Positions 52,124 through 60,494 of a stretch of 64,000 nt of DNA are shown in pieces. The translations under genes were made by a program, and so were the position numbers. Position 1 is the stretch's first letter; each line of letters starts with the position of its first letter. This DNA is from Dyella mobilis (GTDB lineage Bacteria > Pseudomonadota > Gammaproteobacteria > Xanthomonadales > Rhodanobacteraceae), in contig NZ_JADIKF010000040.1 of assembly GCF_016904945.1 (NCBI RefSeq), forward strand, positions 1,278,953 through 1,342,952, written 5' to 3'. The notes beneath the pieces are model-generated. The model saw nothing but the letters and a program-made list of their open reading frames with translations, was not told where the DNA came from and ran no database searches.

Positions 52124-53410
52124 TCACAATTCAACCCGCAGAGACCTGATCTGCATGGCGTCGATATATCTTGATTTTTCCTCGCACAACTCGCGGGAGC
52201 TGACGATGATTACGCCCGTTCCGGGTGCCTCTTGAGCGACCTCCAAGCCGAGCGGATCACCTTCGTATTGCATGGCTTTCTCATAGACCTTCGAAATTTT
52301 TTCGACCTGAGCCGCGAACGATGCTTGACCCGAGGACGCCCTTTGGTGATTGAACAAGCCCATTTCCCTGGCTGACGCCGGGTTTTCCAGCAACGCTTGA
52401 AGCGCCCGCCCGAAAAAAACCTGCTCGGCAGAAAGCGGGCTTTCGCTGCGATCGAACAAGATGGCTCCGCCTGCAGAGAATAAGGCCTCGGACATTTCCA
52501 GCGTGGGGCCGGACGCGGTAATCACTGCCATGCCGCAACTGGCAGCCTCCACCAGCGACATGCCCACGGTTTCAAACTTCGAAGGATGAAAAAAAATGTG
52601 AGAACGCTCCATCTCTCGCAAGACGCCTTTGCGATCGAGACGGGGGAAATGCTGCAACCGCGCCGCCAGGTGAGCGAAACCGTCCAAGACATCCGCGGGC
52701 AATTGGCCAATATAAGTGAATTGAACGTCGCGGAATTGACGCGCCATTTCATCCATAACCTGCAAAGCCAGCAGGCCGTTCTTCGACTCGAAGTCCCTTC
52801 CGCAGAATAGAACCCGCGCTGCGGTTCCAACGCGCCACTTTTCGCGGAGAAGTTGATCGTGCACGGGCCTCCCGGCGGGTTGAACGACAGTCACCTTTTC
52901 GAGATAGCGCTCGCCCAGCTCGACCAAACCCATCCGCTGGAACCAGAACCTGGCGCGCCGAAAACTCCGGTCCGGATCTCCCCGAAAAATAACCCCCGCA
53001 CACGATGGATGCGCGTATGCACTGAGCATCACCTCCGCGCGCCTCGTCGTGGTGCCGATGAACGACTCCTCGTCCCACCGGGAAAGCCTTTCACCAAATT
53101 CCCTGTCTAGATACGTCCTTCCGCACAACGGCGCCAAGAGCAAATCATCCGTATCGATAACCCAATGCCTCGTTCCAATCACGGGCAACCGCGCCGAATG
53201 CACGATGATGGACTGGCAACCGCCGTGCCAATTGATAAATTCACCCAGATGCTCGTTAGCATAGGGCGATTCAATCGTGCCGTCGGCTAAGAATACGTGG
53301 TCTGGATCGGAAACCGCGTACGACACGTGGTCGATTTCCAGAAGCATGCCGTGGTAGCCGGAATGAAGATCGATGGCCGGAACCAAGACGACTCGGCCGC
53401 CTTTATACAT
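52124..53410 (-). CDS. GT4-type glycosyltransferase in the peptide cluster
   Basis: A 428-residue protein with the C-terminal nucleotide-sugar-binding half of GT-B glycosyltransferases (GT4 type): ARVLFCGRDFESKNGLLAL (about 200-218), VQFTYIGQLP, and HPSKFETVGMSLVEAASCGMAVI, the E-x7-E donor-phosphate motif. The N-terminal acceptor half is more divergent, with several His, Asp and Trp residues. It overlaps the exporter gene by 8 bases (ATGTATAA) and is the last gene of the operon, so it is made together with the RiPP machinery. It could glycosylate the modified peptide before export or another envelope target; the acceptor is unknown. The local sequence is A/T-richer than the flanking genes. 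Confidence 0.82.
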   Translation of the reverse strand: MYKGGRVVLVPAIDLHSGYHGMLLEIDHVSYAVSDPDHVFLADGTIESPYANEHLGEFINWHGGCQSIIVHSARLPVIGTRHWVIDTDDLLLAPLCGRTYLDREFGERLSRWDEESFIGTTTRRAEVMLSAYAHPSCAGVIFRGDPDRSFRRARFWFQRMGLVELGERYLEKVTVVQPAGRPVHDQLLREKWRVGTAARVLFCGRDFESKNGLLALQVMDEMARQFRDVQFTYIGQLPADVLDGFAHLAARLQHFPRLDRKGVLREMERSHIFFHPSKFETVGMSLVEAASCGMAVITASGPTLEMSEALFSAGGAILFDRSESPLSAEQVFFGRALQALLENPASAREMGLFNHQRASSGQASFAAQVEKISKVYEKAMQYEGDPLGLEVAQEAPGTGVIIVSSRELCEEKSRYIDAMQIRSLRVEL

Positions 53411-55517
53411 GACTGGCCTCCGATGCGTATCCCGCGCAAAATGCAGCCAAATCGATCACCCTCTCGGCCATGCGGATCGTGTCGGCTCGGTGCGCAACGA
53501 TCACCCTGGTAATCCGCAGTGCGGAAATGGCCCGGTTAATCGCTTGCTCGTTCCTTGAATCCAGATGGCTCGTAGCCTCATCCAGAAAAAGCAGGCGTGG
53601 ACGTCGATACAGCGCCCTGGCCAACAGTATCCGCTGCTTCTGCCCACCAGACAGCGACTTGCCCATGTTGATCACGCCCGTTTCGTAACCCATGGGCATC
53701 TGCATGATCTCGTCGTGTATTTCTGCTCGTTTCGCCACTTCAATCACGCGCTCCCGATCATATTGAGGCGCAAACGAAGCGATGTTTTCGAAAATCGTTC
53801 CGCCGAACAGCTGGTCGTCCTGCAAAACCGTCGCCACGGAATTGTGGAGATCGACCGGACTGATGCTCGACACCGAAATGCCGTCATAGAGGATTTCGCC
53901 CCTTTTTGGCACAAGTAGCCCATTCATCAGTTTCATCAACGTCGACTTGCCGAGACCCGACCTTCCGACGATGGCCACGCACTCACCCGGCTCGATGGAA
54001 AATGAAGCATTCGCGATGACGTCGTCGTCGTGATTGCCGTACCCAAATGAAAGATTCTCGACCCGAATGCCGATGGCATCGCCAAACGGAAGATGAACAA
54101 CACCGGGCACCATTTTCTTTTCATCGACGATGTCGGAAAGGCGCTCAGCGTGAATCTTCACCAATCGGCTGTCGGCCACTACGTCGCTGACCTTCGTGGA
54201 GCGATCTATGAACTGGGTGGAATAACTGACGTACGCGATAACCATGCCGAACGTCATTTGTCCACGCATACACACGATCGACCCGAGGCCGATAGCAATG
54301 ACGGTATGGAACTGAATGAGGAATTTTGCAATGGCCGACGACGTAAACGTCCACATCTGCAGCGTCGCCGAAGCGTGGGCGGCAGCCCGGGTCCTGGCTT
54401 CATAGCGCGAGAGCTGGATGGCCTCCATGCCACCGCTCTTGATGGTGTGTATCGCATTCAGCATCTCCAAAAGCCTCCCATGCTGCTGGGAGGTTTCGCG
54501 GATCTCGTGCCGCTCAGCCTTTCTGGCCCGATCCACGGTCAACTGTCTCGATCCGGCATAGACGATAGCCGTAAGCACCGTAAAGATGGCCAATATTTTC
54601 GAATAAATGACAATCATGGTGAGCGTAAAAACCACACCGATGCCATCCAGGGCGGATTCGACGAATTTTGTCGTGACCGTTCTCTGTATGTTGTCAATGG
54701 AGCGGAACCGCGAGTACACATCCGTAGCTGCGCGACGCATGAAAAAAGCATAGGGAAGCGACATGAGCGCTTCGCCAATCCTTATATTCCATTCCACGAA
54801 CAGGTGCTCGGAAAGACGACTCAAAAGCAGTCCTCGATACAAGCCAAAGGCCAGCTGAAGCAACGCAACGAGAGAAAATCCGCCCATCAGCAGCCACGCC
54901 AGATGATAGTCGGAGGAAGGAACCACGCTATCGGTAAAAGTCTGAACGAGCAGCGGGCTGACCGCGAACAGGACCTCCAAAATCAAGGCAAGAAGCAAGA
55001 TCACCGACACCCTCAACCGCTGGGAAACGAAGCCCGAGACGAGAAACCGAAATACATTGGAGCGCTCGGGCTTTTGCGCGTCATCGAACCTCCCCGAAGG
55101 CCGGAGATCGATCACCACCCCCGTAAATCTGTTGGCGAACTCCCGGAAGCCGAGACTTACCTCTCCTTCCGCAGGATCGTGCAGATTGATTCCATCCGTG
55201 CCAAGCCGCGTGAGAACCATGAAGTGGGATACATCCATCAAAACCACGCACGGCGACAACATCTCTCCCAGGTTCTCCGGATCGATGCGATAGGCGGTCG
55301 CGCGAAAGTTCATCAAGCGCCCGATCTGCATCAGTTCACGCACACTCGCCCCGTGCGGCGAAGGGGGGAATTTATCCCGCATACCTCTCATGCCGATATT
55401 TACGCCGTGCGCACGAAATATCATTGCCAGGCATGCAATGCCGCATTCGTTGGCCTCTGCCTGGAGAATCATCGGCACGGAGCGGCGTCTAAATAGTCTG
55501 AGTAAATATTTGAACAT
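53403..55517 (-). CDS. C39-peptidase ABC exporter (PCAT)
   Basis: A 704-residue bacteriocin-type exporter. The N-terminal C39 peptidase domain has Gln19, Cys25 in EANECGIACL, His98 in MDVSHFMVL and Asp114 in LHDPAEG, all expected catalytic residues, so it should cut leaders after Gly-Gly. Six transmembrane helices follow (about 165-450), then the ATPase with Walker A VGRSGLGKST (about 515), signature LSGGQKQR and Walker B RLLFLDEATSHLD. ATP hydrolysis drives export of the mature peptide across the inner membrane. It lies 5 bp after the HlyD-like gene and overlaps the glycosyltransferase gene. The natural substrate is the Gly-Gly precursor encoded at 57471-57626. Confidence 0.95.
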   Translation of the reverse strand: MFKYLLRLFRRRSVPMILQAEANECGIACLAMIFRAHGVNIGMRGMRDKFPPSPHGASVRELMQIGRLMNFRATAYRIDPENLGEMLSPCVVLMDVSHFMVLTRLGTDGINLHDPAEGEVSLGFREFANRFTGVVIDLRPSGRFDDAQKPERSNVFRFLVSGFVSQRLRVSVILLLALILEVLFAVSPLLVQTFTDSVVPSSDYHLAWLLMGGFSLVALLQLAFGLYRGLLLSRLSEHLFVEWNIRIGEALMSLPYAFFMRRAATDVYSRFRSIDNIQRTVTTKFVESALDGIGVVFTLTMIVIYSKILAIFTVLTAIVYAGSRQLTVDRARKAERHEIRETSQQHGRLLEMLNAIHTIKSGGMEAIQLSRYEARTRAAAHASATLQMWTFTSSAIAKFLIQFHTVIAIGLGSIVCMRGQMTFGMVIAYVSYSTQFIDRSTKVSDVVADSRLVKIHAERLSDIVDEKKMVPGVVHLPFGDAIGIRVENLSFGYGNHDDDVIANASFSIEPGECVAIVGRSGLGKSTLMKLMNGLLVPKRGEILYDGISVSSISPVDLHNSVATVLQDDQLFGGTIFENIASFAPQYDRERVIEVAKRAEIHDEIMQMPMGYETGVINMGKSLSGGQKQRILLARALYRRPRLLFLDEATSHLDSRNEQAINRAISALRITRVIVAHRADTIRMAERVIDLAAFCAGYASEASHV

Positions 55518-55522
55518 CTACG

Positions 55523-56071
55523 TCACCTGCCGAAATGGCGGCCGCTAAACATCCAGCCGAGCAAGGTTTTATCGCGCTTTACCGTCAACCACGCCGCTCG
55601 AGCATCCGATGCTCCGGGATTTTCAACGACAATCAAAACTGCATCGCCGCGAATGGCAATATCGCACGCGCGCCGCACTCTTAGCTCGGTCGACGAACCA
55701 TCACTGGAAATCCAAAGTTCCCCATCTTCAATATCGGAATGATCGCGCCCGCGCACGATGAACGACGACGTCCCAGGCGACCTGGCTTCGGCGATACATT
55801 CATCCTGGTGTAGCGGGAGCTTTTGAATGCTCTGCAACGATTCCGCCGGAACCCGGCGATTCCGCTCGTACTTCAAACCGAACATTGGCGTACTTAGAAG
55901 CACCAGAACTACGAGCCACAAAGCAGGGGGCCATTTCCTCAACCATCGATCAAACGGCCGATGCGTCGATCTAGGCACATACCACTCCGGAAGAAGCCGC
56001 GACTTCAGCGCTTCGTGTCGAAACAGGTTCGACGACCGCCCACTACCCGGCAAGTCAGACCGGCCCTCCAT
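55523..56071 (-). CDS. Reduced HlyD-like periplasmic adaptor
   Basis: A 182-residue membrane protein in the place where PCAT exporters usually have an HlyD-family adaptor. Its N-terminus (LFRHEALKSRLLPEW, then helix PALWLVVLVLLSTPMFGL at about 50-67) resembles the cytoplasmic start and anchor of adaptors such as CvaA, and its C-terminus (WLTVKRDKTLLGWMFSGRHF) resembles the final LEKR-x-x-x-x-W segment of that family. The roughly 240 residues between, the lipoyl-like and helical-hairpin domains, are missing and replaced by about 90 residues of predicted beta structure (FIVRGRDHSDIEDGELWISSDG). In frame, so not an obvious pseudogene. A degenerate adaptor or another single-pass partner of the exporter are both possible. 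Confidence 0.6.
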   Translation of the reverse strand: MEGRSDLPGSGRSSNLFRHEALKSRLLPEWYVPRSTHRPFDRWLRKWPPALWLVVLVLLSTPMFGLKYERNRRVPAESLQSIQKLPLHQDECIAEARSPGTSSFIVRGRDHSDIEDGELWISSDGSSTELRVRRACDIAIRGDAVLIVVENPGASDARAAWLTVKRDKTLLGWMFSGRHFGR

Positions 56072-56177
56072 TTACTTGACCGCCGTCTTCAGCATGAAAG
56101 AAACGGCCCGCTCACGGCGCCATACTTTGAGATCCAAAGTGAACGGCATTGGTCGGCCACGAAATGCCGCCGTCCAA

Positions 56178-57329
56178 TCACGCTGTCGCGGCCGCATGAT
56201 CGACATCTTCGGCGCGCAAAAGTCGGTTTGAAATGTGCTGATGCAGACCCCAAAGCGTCTGGCAATGTACCGATCGGTTGTCGAACCCGTTCAGCGACGA
56301 ATACCTACTGGCGACCTCGCCGCCCGCGCAACTCGTGGCGTATTCGCATCCAAGACATTTCGCTGGAATGCCATGATCAGCCGACCACACCTCCTTTACC
56401 GACGCCTGCTCGAACCAGTCATCGAAGGTGTTTGAGAAGATGCTCAATTTCAGCTGGCCTTTGAACCATTGGTCCGTCACCATGTACTCATCTGCGATCC
56501 TGAATTCCCCGTTGCTCAGTACGGCAATGGCTGCTGATGGCGATTTCGGAGTCAGGCGGCTTCGCGCGCGGGAAAGCATGATGCTCCTCACGACCCGATC
56601 GAACATTTCCACATTGACGAGATCGAGATGATTCATCATCCAGTAATCGAACGTAGCGCTTAGACCTGCCGAATAGTCGTGATTGTGGCCCACCGAGGCG
56701 ACCGCGGTGTCGTGGGTCTGATCGGGAAGCAGTAATTTTATTCTTCGTATACCGATGTCTTCGGAGACGTGACGGTAAAGACTCAAAACATCCGTATCGG
56801 GGCTGAGAACGGAAATGGCTCCCAGCGCTGCGGTGTGATTGGGCAACGTCTCCTGCAGCATCCGAATGTTTCGAAGGATTCGATCATAGGTTCCCCTGCC
56901 CTTGTGATCGACTCGATGGAGATCATGCTGTGGCTTCCTGCCGTCGAGGCTGATGCCAACGTGAATATCGTGCTTCTTAATGATGTCCAGCCAACCCGGC
57001 GGCAGAAAAACCCCGTTTGTTTGCACGGCGAGCCGCAATACGGTCTTGGCGGGAAGCCGGCTTCTCAAATCGCTGGCGAATCGATCAACGATTGCCGGCC
57101 TCATCAATGTGGGCTCGCCGCCGTGGAAAGCGATGACCAGCGTTGACAAATCACGGAAAGCCGCGGTCTCGGCCAAGAAATCGGCCAAACGGTCCAAAGT
57201 GGGTGTCGGCATCAACACCGGACGGTCATACACATCCGCGTGGGAAGGCGAATAGTAGTAGCAATAGGAACACTTGATATTGCATCGTTCAGCGAGCTTT
57301 ACCACGACAAAGAGTGTATGCACTTCCAC
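56178..57329 (-). CDS. Radical SAM/SPASM cyclophane-forming peptide maturase
   Basis: A 383-residue radical SAM enzyme. Cys16, Cys20 and Cys23 in RCNIKCSYCYYY bind the SAM 4Fe-4S cluster; FHGGEPTL and VQTNGVFL are the SAM-contact motifs. The C-terminal SPASM segment has Cys325, Cys328, Cys334 and Cys356 (CLGCEYATSCAGGEVASRY...NGFDNRSVHC), which closely follows the FxsB/triceptide type that links an aromatic side chain to the beta-carbon two residues later. I start at GTG 57329 because GGGAGG sits before it; the upstream frame (57380) is poorer. It follows the precursor gene after a hairpin. The expected substrate is the Trp-Gly-Arg core encoded just upstream; the crosslink is inferred from the family. 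Confidence 0.9.
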   Translation of the reverse strand: MEVHTLFVVVKLAERCNIKCSYCYYYSPSHADVYDRPVLMPTPTLDRLADFLAETAAFRDLSTLVIAFHGGEPTLMRPAIVDRFASDLRSRLPAKTVLRLAVQTNGVFLPPGWLDIIKKHDIHVGISLDGRKPQHDLHRVDHKGRGTYDRILRNIRMLQETLPNHTAALGAISVLSPDTDVLSLYRHVSEDIGIRRIKLLLPDQTHDTAVASVGHNHDYSAGLSATFDYWMMNHLDLVNVEMFDRVVRSIMLSRARSRLTPKSPSAAIAVLSNGEFRIADEYMVTDQWFKGQLKLSIFSNTFDDWFEQASVKEVWSADHGIPAKCLGCEYATSCAGGEVASRYSSLNGFDNRSVHCQTLWGLHQHISNRLLRAEDVDHAAATA

Positions 57330-57430
57330 GGCGAAACCTCCCGTCAACTCACCGGACGCTTTTTCCCGGCACCGCCGCAACCTGAAAAATCAAATGCGCG
57401 GCACCTTCCACGTGCGAACTTCAAAGCGGT

Positions 57431-57463
57431 AAAAGGATGCGCTGGAATATACCCAGCGCATCC
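57431..57463 (-). terminator. Attenuator hairpin between precursor and maturase genes
   Basis: GGATGCGCTGG and CCAGCGCATCC form a perfect 11-bp stem around a 7-base loop and are followed, on the minus strand, by TTTT. It begins 8 bp after the precursor stop codon. Partial termination here would give more precursor than enzyme, a common arrangement in RiPP operons. Confidence 0.8.
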
Positions 57464-57470
57464 TCCACCA

Positions 57471-57626
57471 TCAGGCAGCCGGGGTGGCCGGACCCACGGT
57501 GACGCGACCCCAGTCCGCTTTCTGGCCACCGAAGATGTCGCTCGCTTCGATATCGGTCAACTCACGCAGAACCAGCCGGGAAGCCGCTTCTTCGAGCGAC
57601 ACGGAACTCTTGGCTTTCTCGCTCAT
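57471..57626 (-). CDS. Double-glycine RiPP precursor peptide
   Basis: A 51-residue peptide too short for most gene finders. The start ATG 57626 has TAGGAG eight bases upstream. The leader (1-34) is acidic and helical and ends ELTDIEASDIFGG, with the double Gly at 33-34 that PCAT exporters cleave. The predicted core is QKADWGRVTVGPATPAA, with a single aromatic residue Trp39 followed by Gly40 and Arg41, which fits the aromatic-x-x motif of triceptide (three-residue cyclophane) maturases and recalls the WxK/WxR motifs of darobactin and streptide-type peptides. It lies between the HEXXH-like gene and the radical SAM gene in the same direction. No Cys, so no thioether. Product unknown. Confidence 0.85.
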   Translation of the reverse strand: MSEKAKSSVSLEEAASRLVLRELTDIEASDIFGGQKADWGRVTVGPATPAA

Positions 57627-57645
57627 AACTTAGACTCCTAAAATG

Positions 57646-57664
57646 TGTCGCCTAGCTGGCGACA
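57646..57664. repeat. TGTCGCC/GGCGACA inverted repeat upstream of the precursor
   Basis: Seven-base arms around TAGCT, located 20-38 bp upstream of the precursor start codon. It may be an operator or a 5' leader structure; I know of no regulator that matches it. Confidence 0.4.
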
Positions 57665-57700
57665 GGCACCTGCGCCTTTCGCAGATCCATGTTCGATCCG

Positions 57701-58852
57701 TCAGCCCGCTACCGCGGTTGTGAGAGACCGAGTGTTCACCGTCCGTTGGATGATCTCCCACAGACCCATTCCGTTTTCGTTCAAACCTCTGGCGCCGTTC
57801 AACACACCCGCGCACTCGACTTCCAGGTTGAACCGGTACTTGGATATCGCCAGACCAAGATGACCCTTTGCACGCGACCCACGGTTGATCAGATCGAGCG
57901 CAAAAATCATATTGGCGGACTTCACCGCACTGACCAGCGCCTTTCTGGCTGTCCAATAGTTGTTGCGCACCGGGTTATAGGCCACCCCTTCGTCGTCCGG
58001 ATCGTAGAGATCGCAGATCATGTGTGCCTGATACAGGTATTGAAGAACGGCAACTTCTATCAGCTTCTCCACATAGGGATGTTGGCTCGTATCTTTCCCA
58101 AGAAAGATCAAGCCGGGATACACCTTCGAGCTCGATTCGAAGCCGCGCCCCTCGCCCAATAAGGCCCCTGCCGCAACGGCCGTGATCCAGTTGTAATAGT
58201 CCGGAGCGTCATCTTTAAATATCGAAAATGCCTCATTCAACTTACCCACTTCTTCGACAGGTACGTTGGAGCCTGGCTCGTCTTTCGATACCGGTCGAGG
58301 CGGGTAGCCATTCGGAAAGCGTGGGCGAAGACAGTAGATACCCTGATTCGTATGGCGCGTTTCCGGCAAATTGCCCGTCTGCGCGACGACGACGCTCGAA
58401 TCCACACCTGGCGACAGCCGCCGCGGGTCTTTGATAACCCACGTATCGCCCATGGTTTCAATGATCAGGTCCGCTCCACGGGAACGAAAGGCGGTCTTTC
58501 CTTTGCAAAGAACGGACACACCATTTATTGCAAAATTTGCGGTATCAGGAATGTCCAGCGAGCACTTGAAATCTTCGGGCCAACTTACTAGCGCCAGGTG
58601 AATAATCGCTTCGGCAATGGCATCCTTCCGCATGAGCTCCTGGGCAATCTCGAGTTCGGGAACCCAGCGCGCCGGCGACGTGCCGCCAACCTCGTGAAGC
58701 AAAGCCAGCAAAGTGTCCGGCACGCCGGCCGCTTTCGCGCGTGAAAGCAATTTTTCCGCTATGGACGAAAAATATTTCCCGGCAATGGCACGCGACAGCC
58801 CAAGCGCTGCCTCTCCAGGAAAAATGAGCTGCCCCGCCAATTCAAAACTCAT
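57701..58852 (-). CDS. HEXXH-family peptide-modification-like protein, motif lost
   Basis: A 383-residue protein that resembles the family annotated as HEXXH motif-containing putative peptide modification protein, which accompanies FxsB-type maturases. The shared layout is visible: KVYPGLIFLGK (about 246-256), a helix VEKLIEVAVLQYLYQAHMI (about 261-279), then YNPVRNNYWTARKALVSAVKSANMIFAL (about 294-321), where the usual family has Y-s-P-w-R-d-d-x-R-P. At the expected HEXXH, however, the sequence reads IEVAV (265-269): Glu266 remains and both histidines are gone. The protein may therefore not be a metalloenzyme here, or may be a structural or leader-binding partner. It lies 74 bp upstream of the precursor, in the same direction, and 25 bp after the oxygenase. 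Confidence 0.6.
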   Translation of the reverse strand: MSFELAGQLIFPGEAALGLSRAIAGKYFSSIAEKLLSRAKAAGVPDTLLALLHEVGGTSPARWVPELEIAQELMRKDAIAEAIIHLALVSWPEDFKCSLDIPDTANFAINGVSVLCKGKTAFRSRGADLIIETMGDTWVIKDPRRLSPGVDSSVVVAQTGNLPETRHTNQGIYCLRPRFPNGYPPRPVSKDEPGSNVPVEEVGKLNEAFSIFKDDAPDYYNWITAVAAGALLGEGRGFESSSKVYPGLIFLGKDTSQHPYVEKLIEVAVLQYLYQAHMICDLYDPDDEGVAYNPVRNNYWTARKALVSAVKSANMIFALDLINRGSRAKGHLGLAISKYRFNLEVECAGVLNGARGLNENGMGLWEIIQRTVNTRSLTTAVAG

Positions 58853-58877
58853 AACTATCCAGCTCCCTGCTTTGGAT

Positions 58878-59699
58878 CTAGTTGGCGTTTTTGATGGGGC
58901 AATCCGTCAACAGGATATTGACGAGCCATTTGCTGGAGCGCCCTACGGGGGTTCCTGCATGAAGAGAAAGCTCCCGGTGGAAATCACCCTTCTCATAGGT
59001 GAAAAGCAACGCATTCCCTTGGTGAGGAATGAACTCCACGCCCGCTCCGGGAAAGAAGGTCGAGCCTCCAAGCGGCACGTCATTGAGATAGATCAGGAAG
59101 GTCCCCACCCGCTGCCACGGCATGGTCGGCGATCCATCCGGATTGTCGAGAAAATAGTCGTGATGGGGAGTGAACTCTCCCCCAGCCTGATATTGAATGA
59201 CCTGCATGCGCTCCATGTGGCTGATCGGCCAATGGATGAGCTTTGAAACAGCTTCATAAACCTGATCTACGAAGGCGTTTTCACCGGGACTGAAAGTGGT
59301 CTGGTTGCTCGTCCTGTTGTAGGACGCCACGGCTTGCGTCTCACCGGCATCGTCCTCGGTGTATACAGAGGACCTGCGCATCCGGCCGATGGATTCAGAG
59401 ATCAGCTTGTCGCATTCGAAGCGGTCGAGAAAGTCGCCAAACAAATAGGCGCGCGGCTTGTGACTGCGCATCAGGACTTTTATCTCGCGGCCTTGACTCA
59501 CGGTGACATTCTGGCACCCTGACAGATCAGGATCAGGGCGATCTCCTGGAGCCGACCGTTCGACCTTGCCCTCAGCCTCGATAATCCGGTTCGCATAACC
59601 GGCGTCCCAACCTTGATCGAGCAAATACTTGAGGGCCCGGCTCCGGTCCAAGCCGCTCTTCCTCAACTCTGCGACCAGATCCTCGAATGGGGAGTCCAT
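58878..59699 (-). CDS. Prolyl 4-hydroxylase-type 2OG-Fe(II) oxygenase
   Basis: A 273-residue protein. Residues 1-50 look like a UBA-type helical bundle (DLVAELRKSGLDRSRALKYLLDQGWD), which may bind the leader or core. Residues about 80-270 are a prolyl-4-hydroxylase-like double-stranded beta-helix: His179 and Asp181 in FTPHHDYF and His247 in LSLHAGTPVG chelate Fe(II), and Lys257 in SSKW binds the 2-oxoglutarate carboxylate. It should hydroxylate an unactivated carbon. Candidate targets in the core are the two Pro (46 and 49), Lys36, Asp38 and Arg41. ATG 59699 is preferred over the upstream ones because AAGGAG lies 6 bases before it. First clear gene of the minus-strand operon. Confidence 0.9.
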   Translation of the reverse strand: MDSPFEDLVAELRKSGLDRSRALKYLLDQGWDAGYANRIIEAEGKVERSAPGDRPDPDLSGCQNVTVSQGREIKVLMRSHKPRAYLFGDFLDRFECDKLISESIGRMRRSSVYTEDDAGETQAVASYNRTSNQTTFSPGENAFVDQVYEAVSKLIHWPISHMERMQVIQYQAGGEFTPHHDYFLDNPDGSPTMPWQRVGTFLIYLNDVPLGGSTFFPGAGVEFIPHQGNALLFTYEKGDFHRELSLHAGTPVGRSSKWLVNILLTDCPIKNAN

Positions 59700-60494
59700 C
59701 TGCATCTCCTTGCACATAACCCGCGCGCACAGCGATTTTGAAATTCGATTTGACTGGCACCGATCAACTACGACGAAAGCGATTTTTCTCTACGCTCCAA
59801 CACTCCGCAGCATGGGAAGCATCGAAATGCTGAATCGAAGGGCAGCAGTTCCTGAAGCACTCGAAGTGAGGCTCGAGGCATCGTGCCCACAGCACCTCGA
59901 CGCGCGGAAGCCTTAATTTTCAGCGGAATGCGGAGCCCGGCGTTCGCGCGCTCACTTGCGCATTGCAGCCGCCAAAGGCATAGCCTTCTCTAAAAAACTC
60001 ACCTTCATTCAATTCCTTGAAAACAAGAGATCCTCGACTGGCCGCACTCGTGCCGCCGCCATCGCAGTCAGTGACAGGGATCAAAAGAACTTCATCGCTC
60101 ATCCATGCACTCCCTTCCCATATCGGCATCTCCCTGCCCCTGCCCATGCAGCACTTTTGCTGCTGGAAGTGCGAAGCAAACCGAGTCGAATTTATTTCTT
60201 TATCTACTGCGCCACGATTTACAGAACTGCATTGGCCCATCAGGCGAGAAAATGTTCCGGGCGTTAATGCATTCGAAAATCAAGCTAATTGCAGCTCGAT
60301 GAAGTAGAAAAAAGCAGACGTGATTTTTATGTGATGATCGTTCACCAACGAACGACACTCTTGAAAACGTTCGGCAACGTCGAGCATGATCAATGCTCAT
60401 TCGGCGCGCCAAATACGCTGGTCTCGAACCACGACGGTGTCATGCTGAAAGAGGAGCGACAAAATGTCGCACAGTACATCGCAAGGAGGACTAC
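59700..60494. other. Intergenic region between divergent oxygenase genes
   Basis: This 795-bp stretch, A/T-rich for the window, lies between the two oxygenase genes and must contain promoters for both directions. The only credible coding sequence is the small minus-strand frame 59920-60102. GCACTT...AAGTGC arms at about 60152-60173 form a weak inverted repeat. No regulator gene is present. Confidence 0.5.
59920..60102 (-). CDS. Possible second double-glycine peptide
   Basis: A 60-residue frame starting at ATG 60102 with AAGGGAG about 8 bases upstream. The sequence has an acidic region NEGEFFREGYAFGG followed by CNAQVSARTPGSAFR, so it has the layout of a leader ending in Gly-Gly and a 15-residue core with a single Cys. 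The Gly-Gly is preceded by Phe, as in the established precursor (DIFGG). There is no aromatic-x-x triplet with a basic or Asn residue other than the terminal Phe-Arg, so it may not be a substrate of the radical SAM enzyme. It lies in the same direction, 221 bp upstream of the oxygenase. Real gene or chance frame is undecided. Confidence 0.35.
   Translation of the reverse strand: MSDEVLLIPVTDCDGGGTSAASRGSLVFKELNEGEFFREGYAFGGCNAQVSARTPGSAFR

Noticed and set aside
54093..55496. A 467-codon plus-strand frame over the exporter gene
   Set aside because: The opposite strand encodes a complete C39-ABC exporter; the shadow has no ribosome binding site or recognisable motif.
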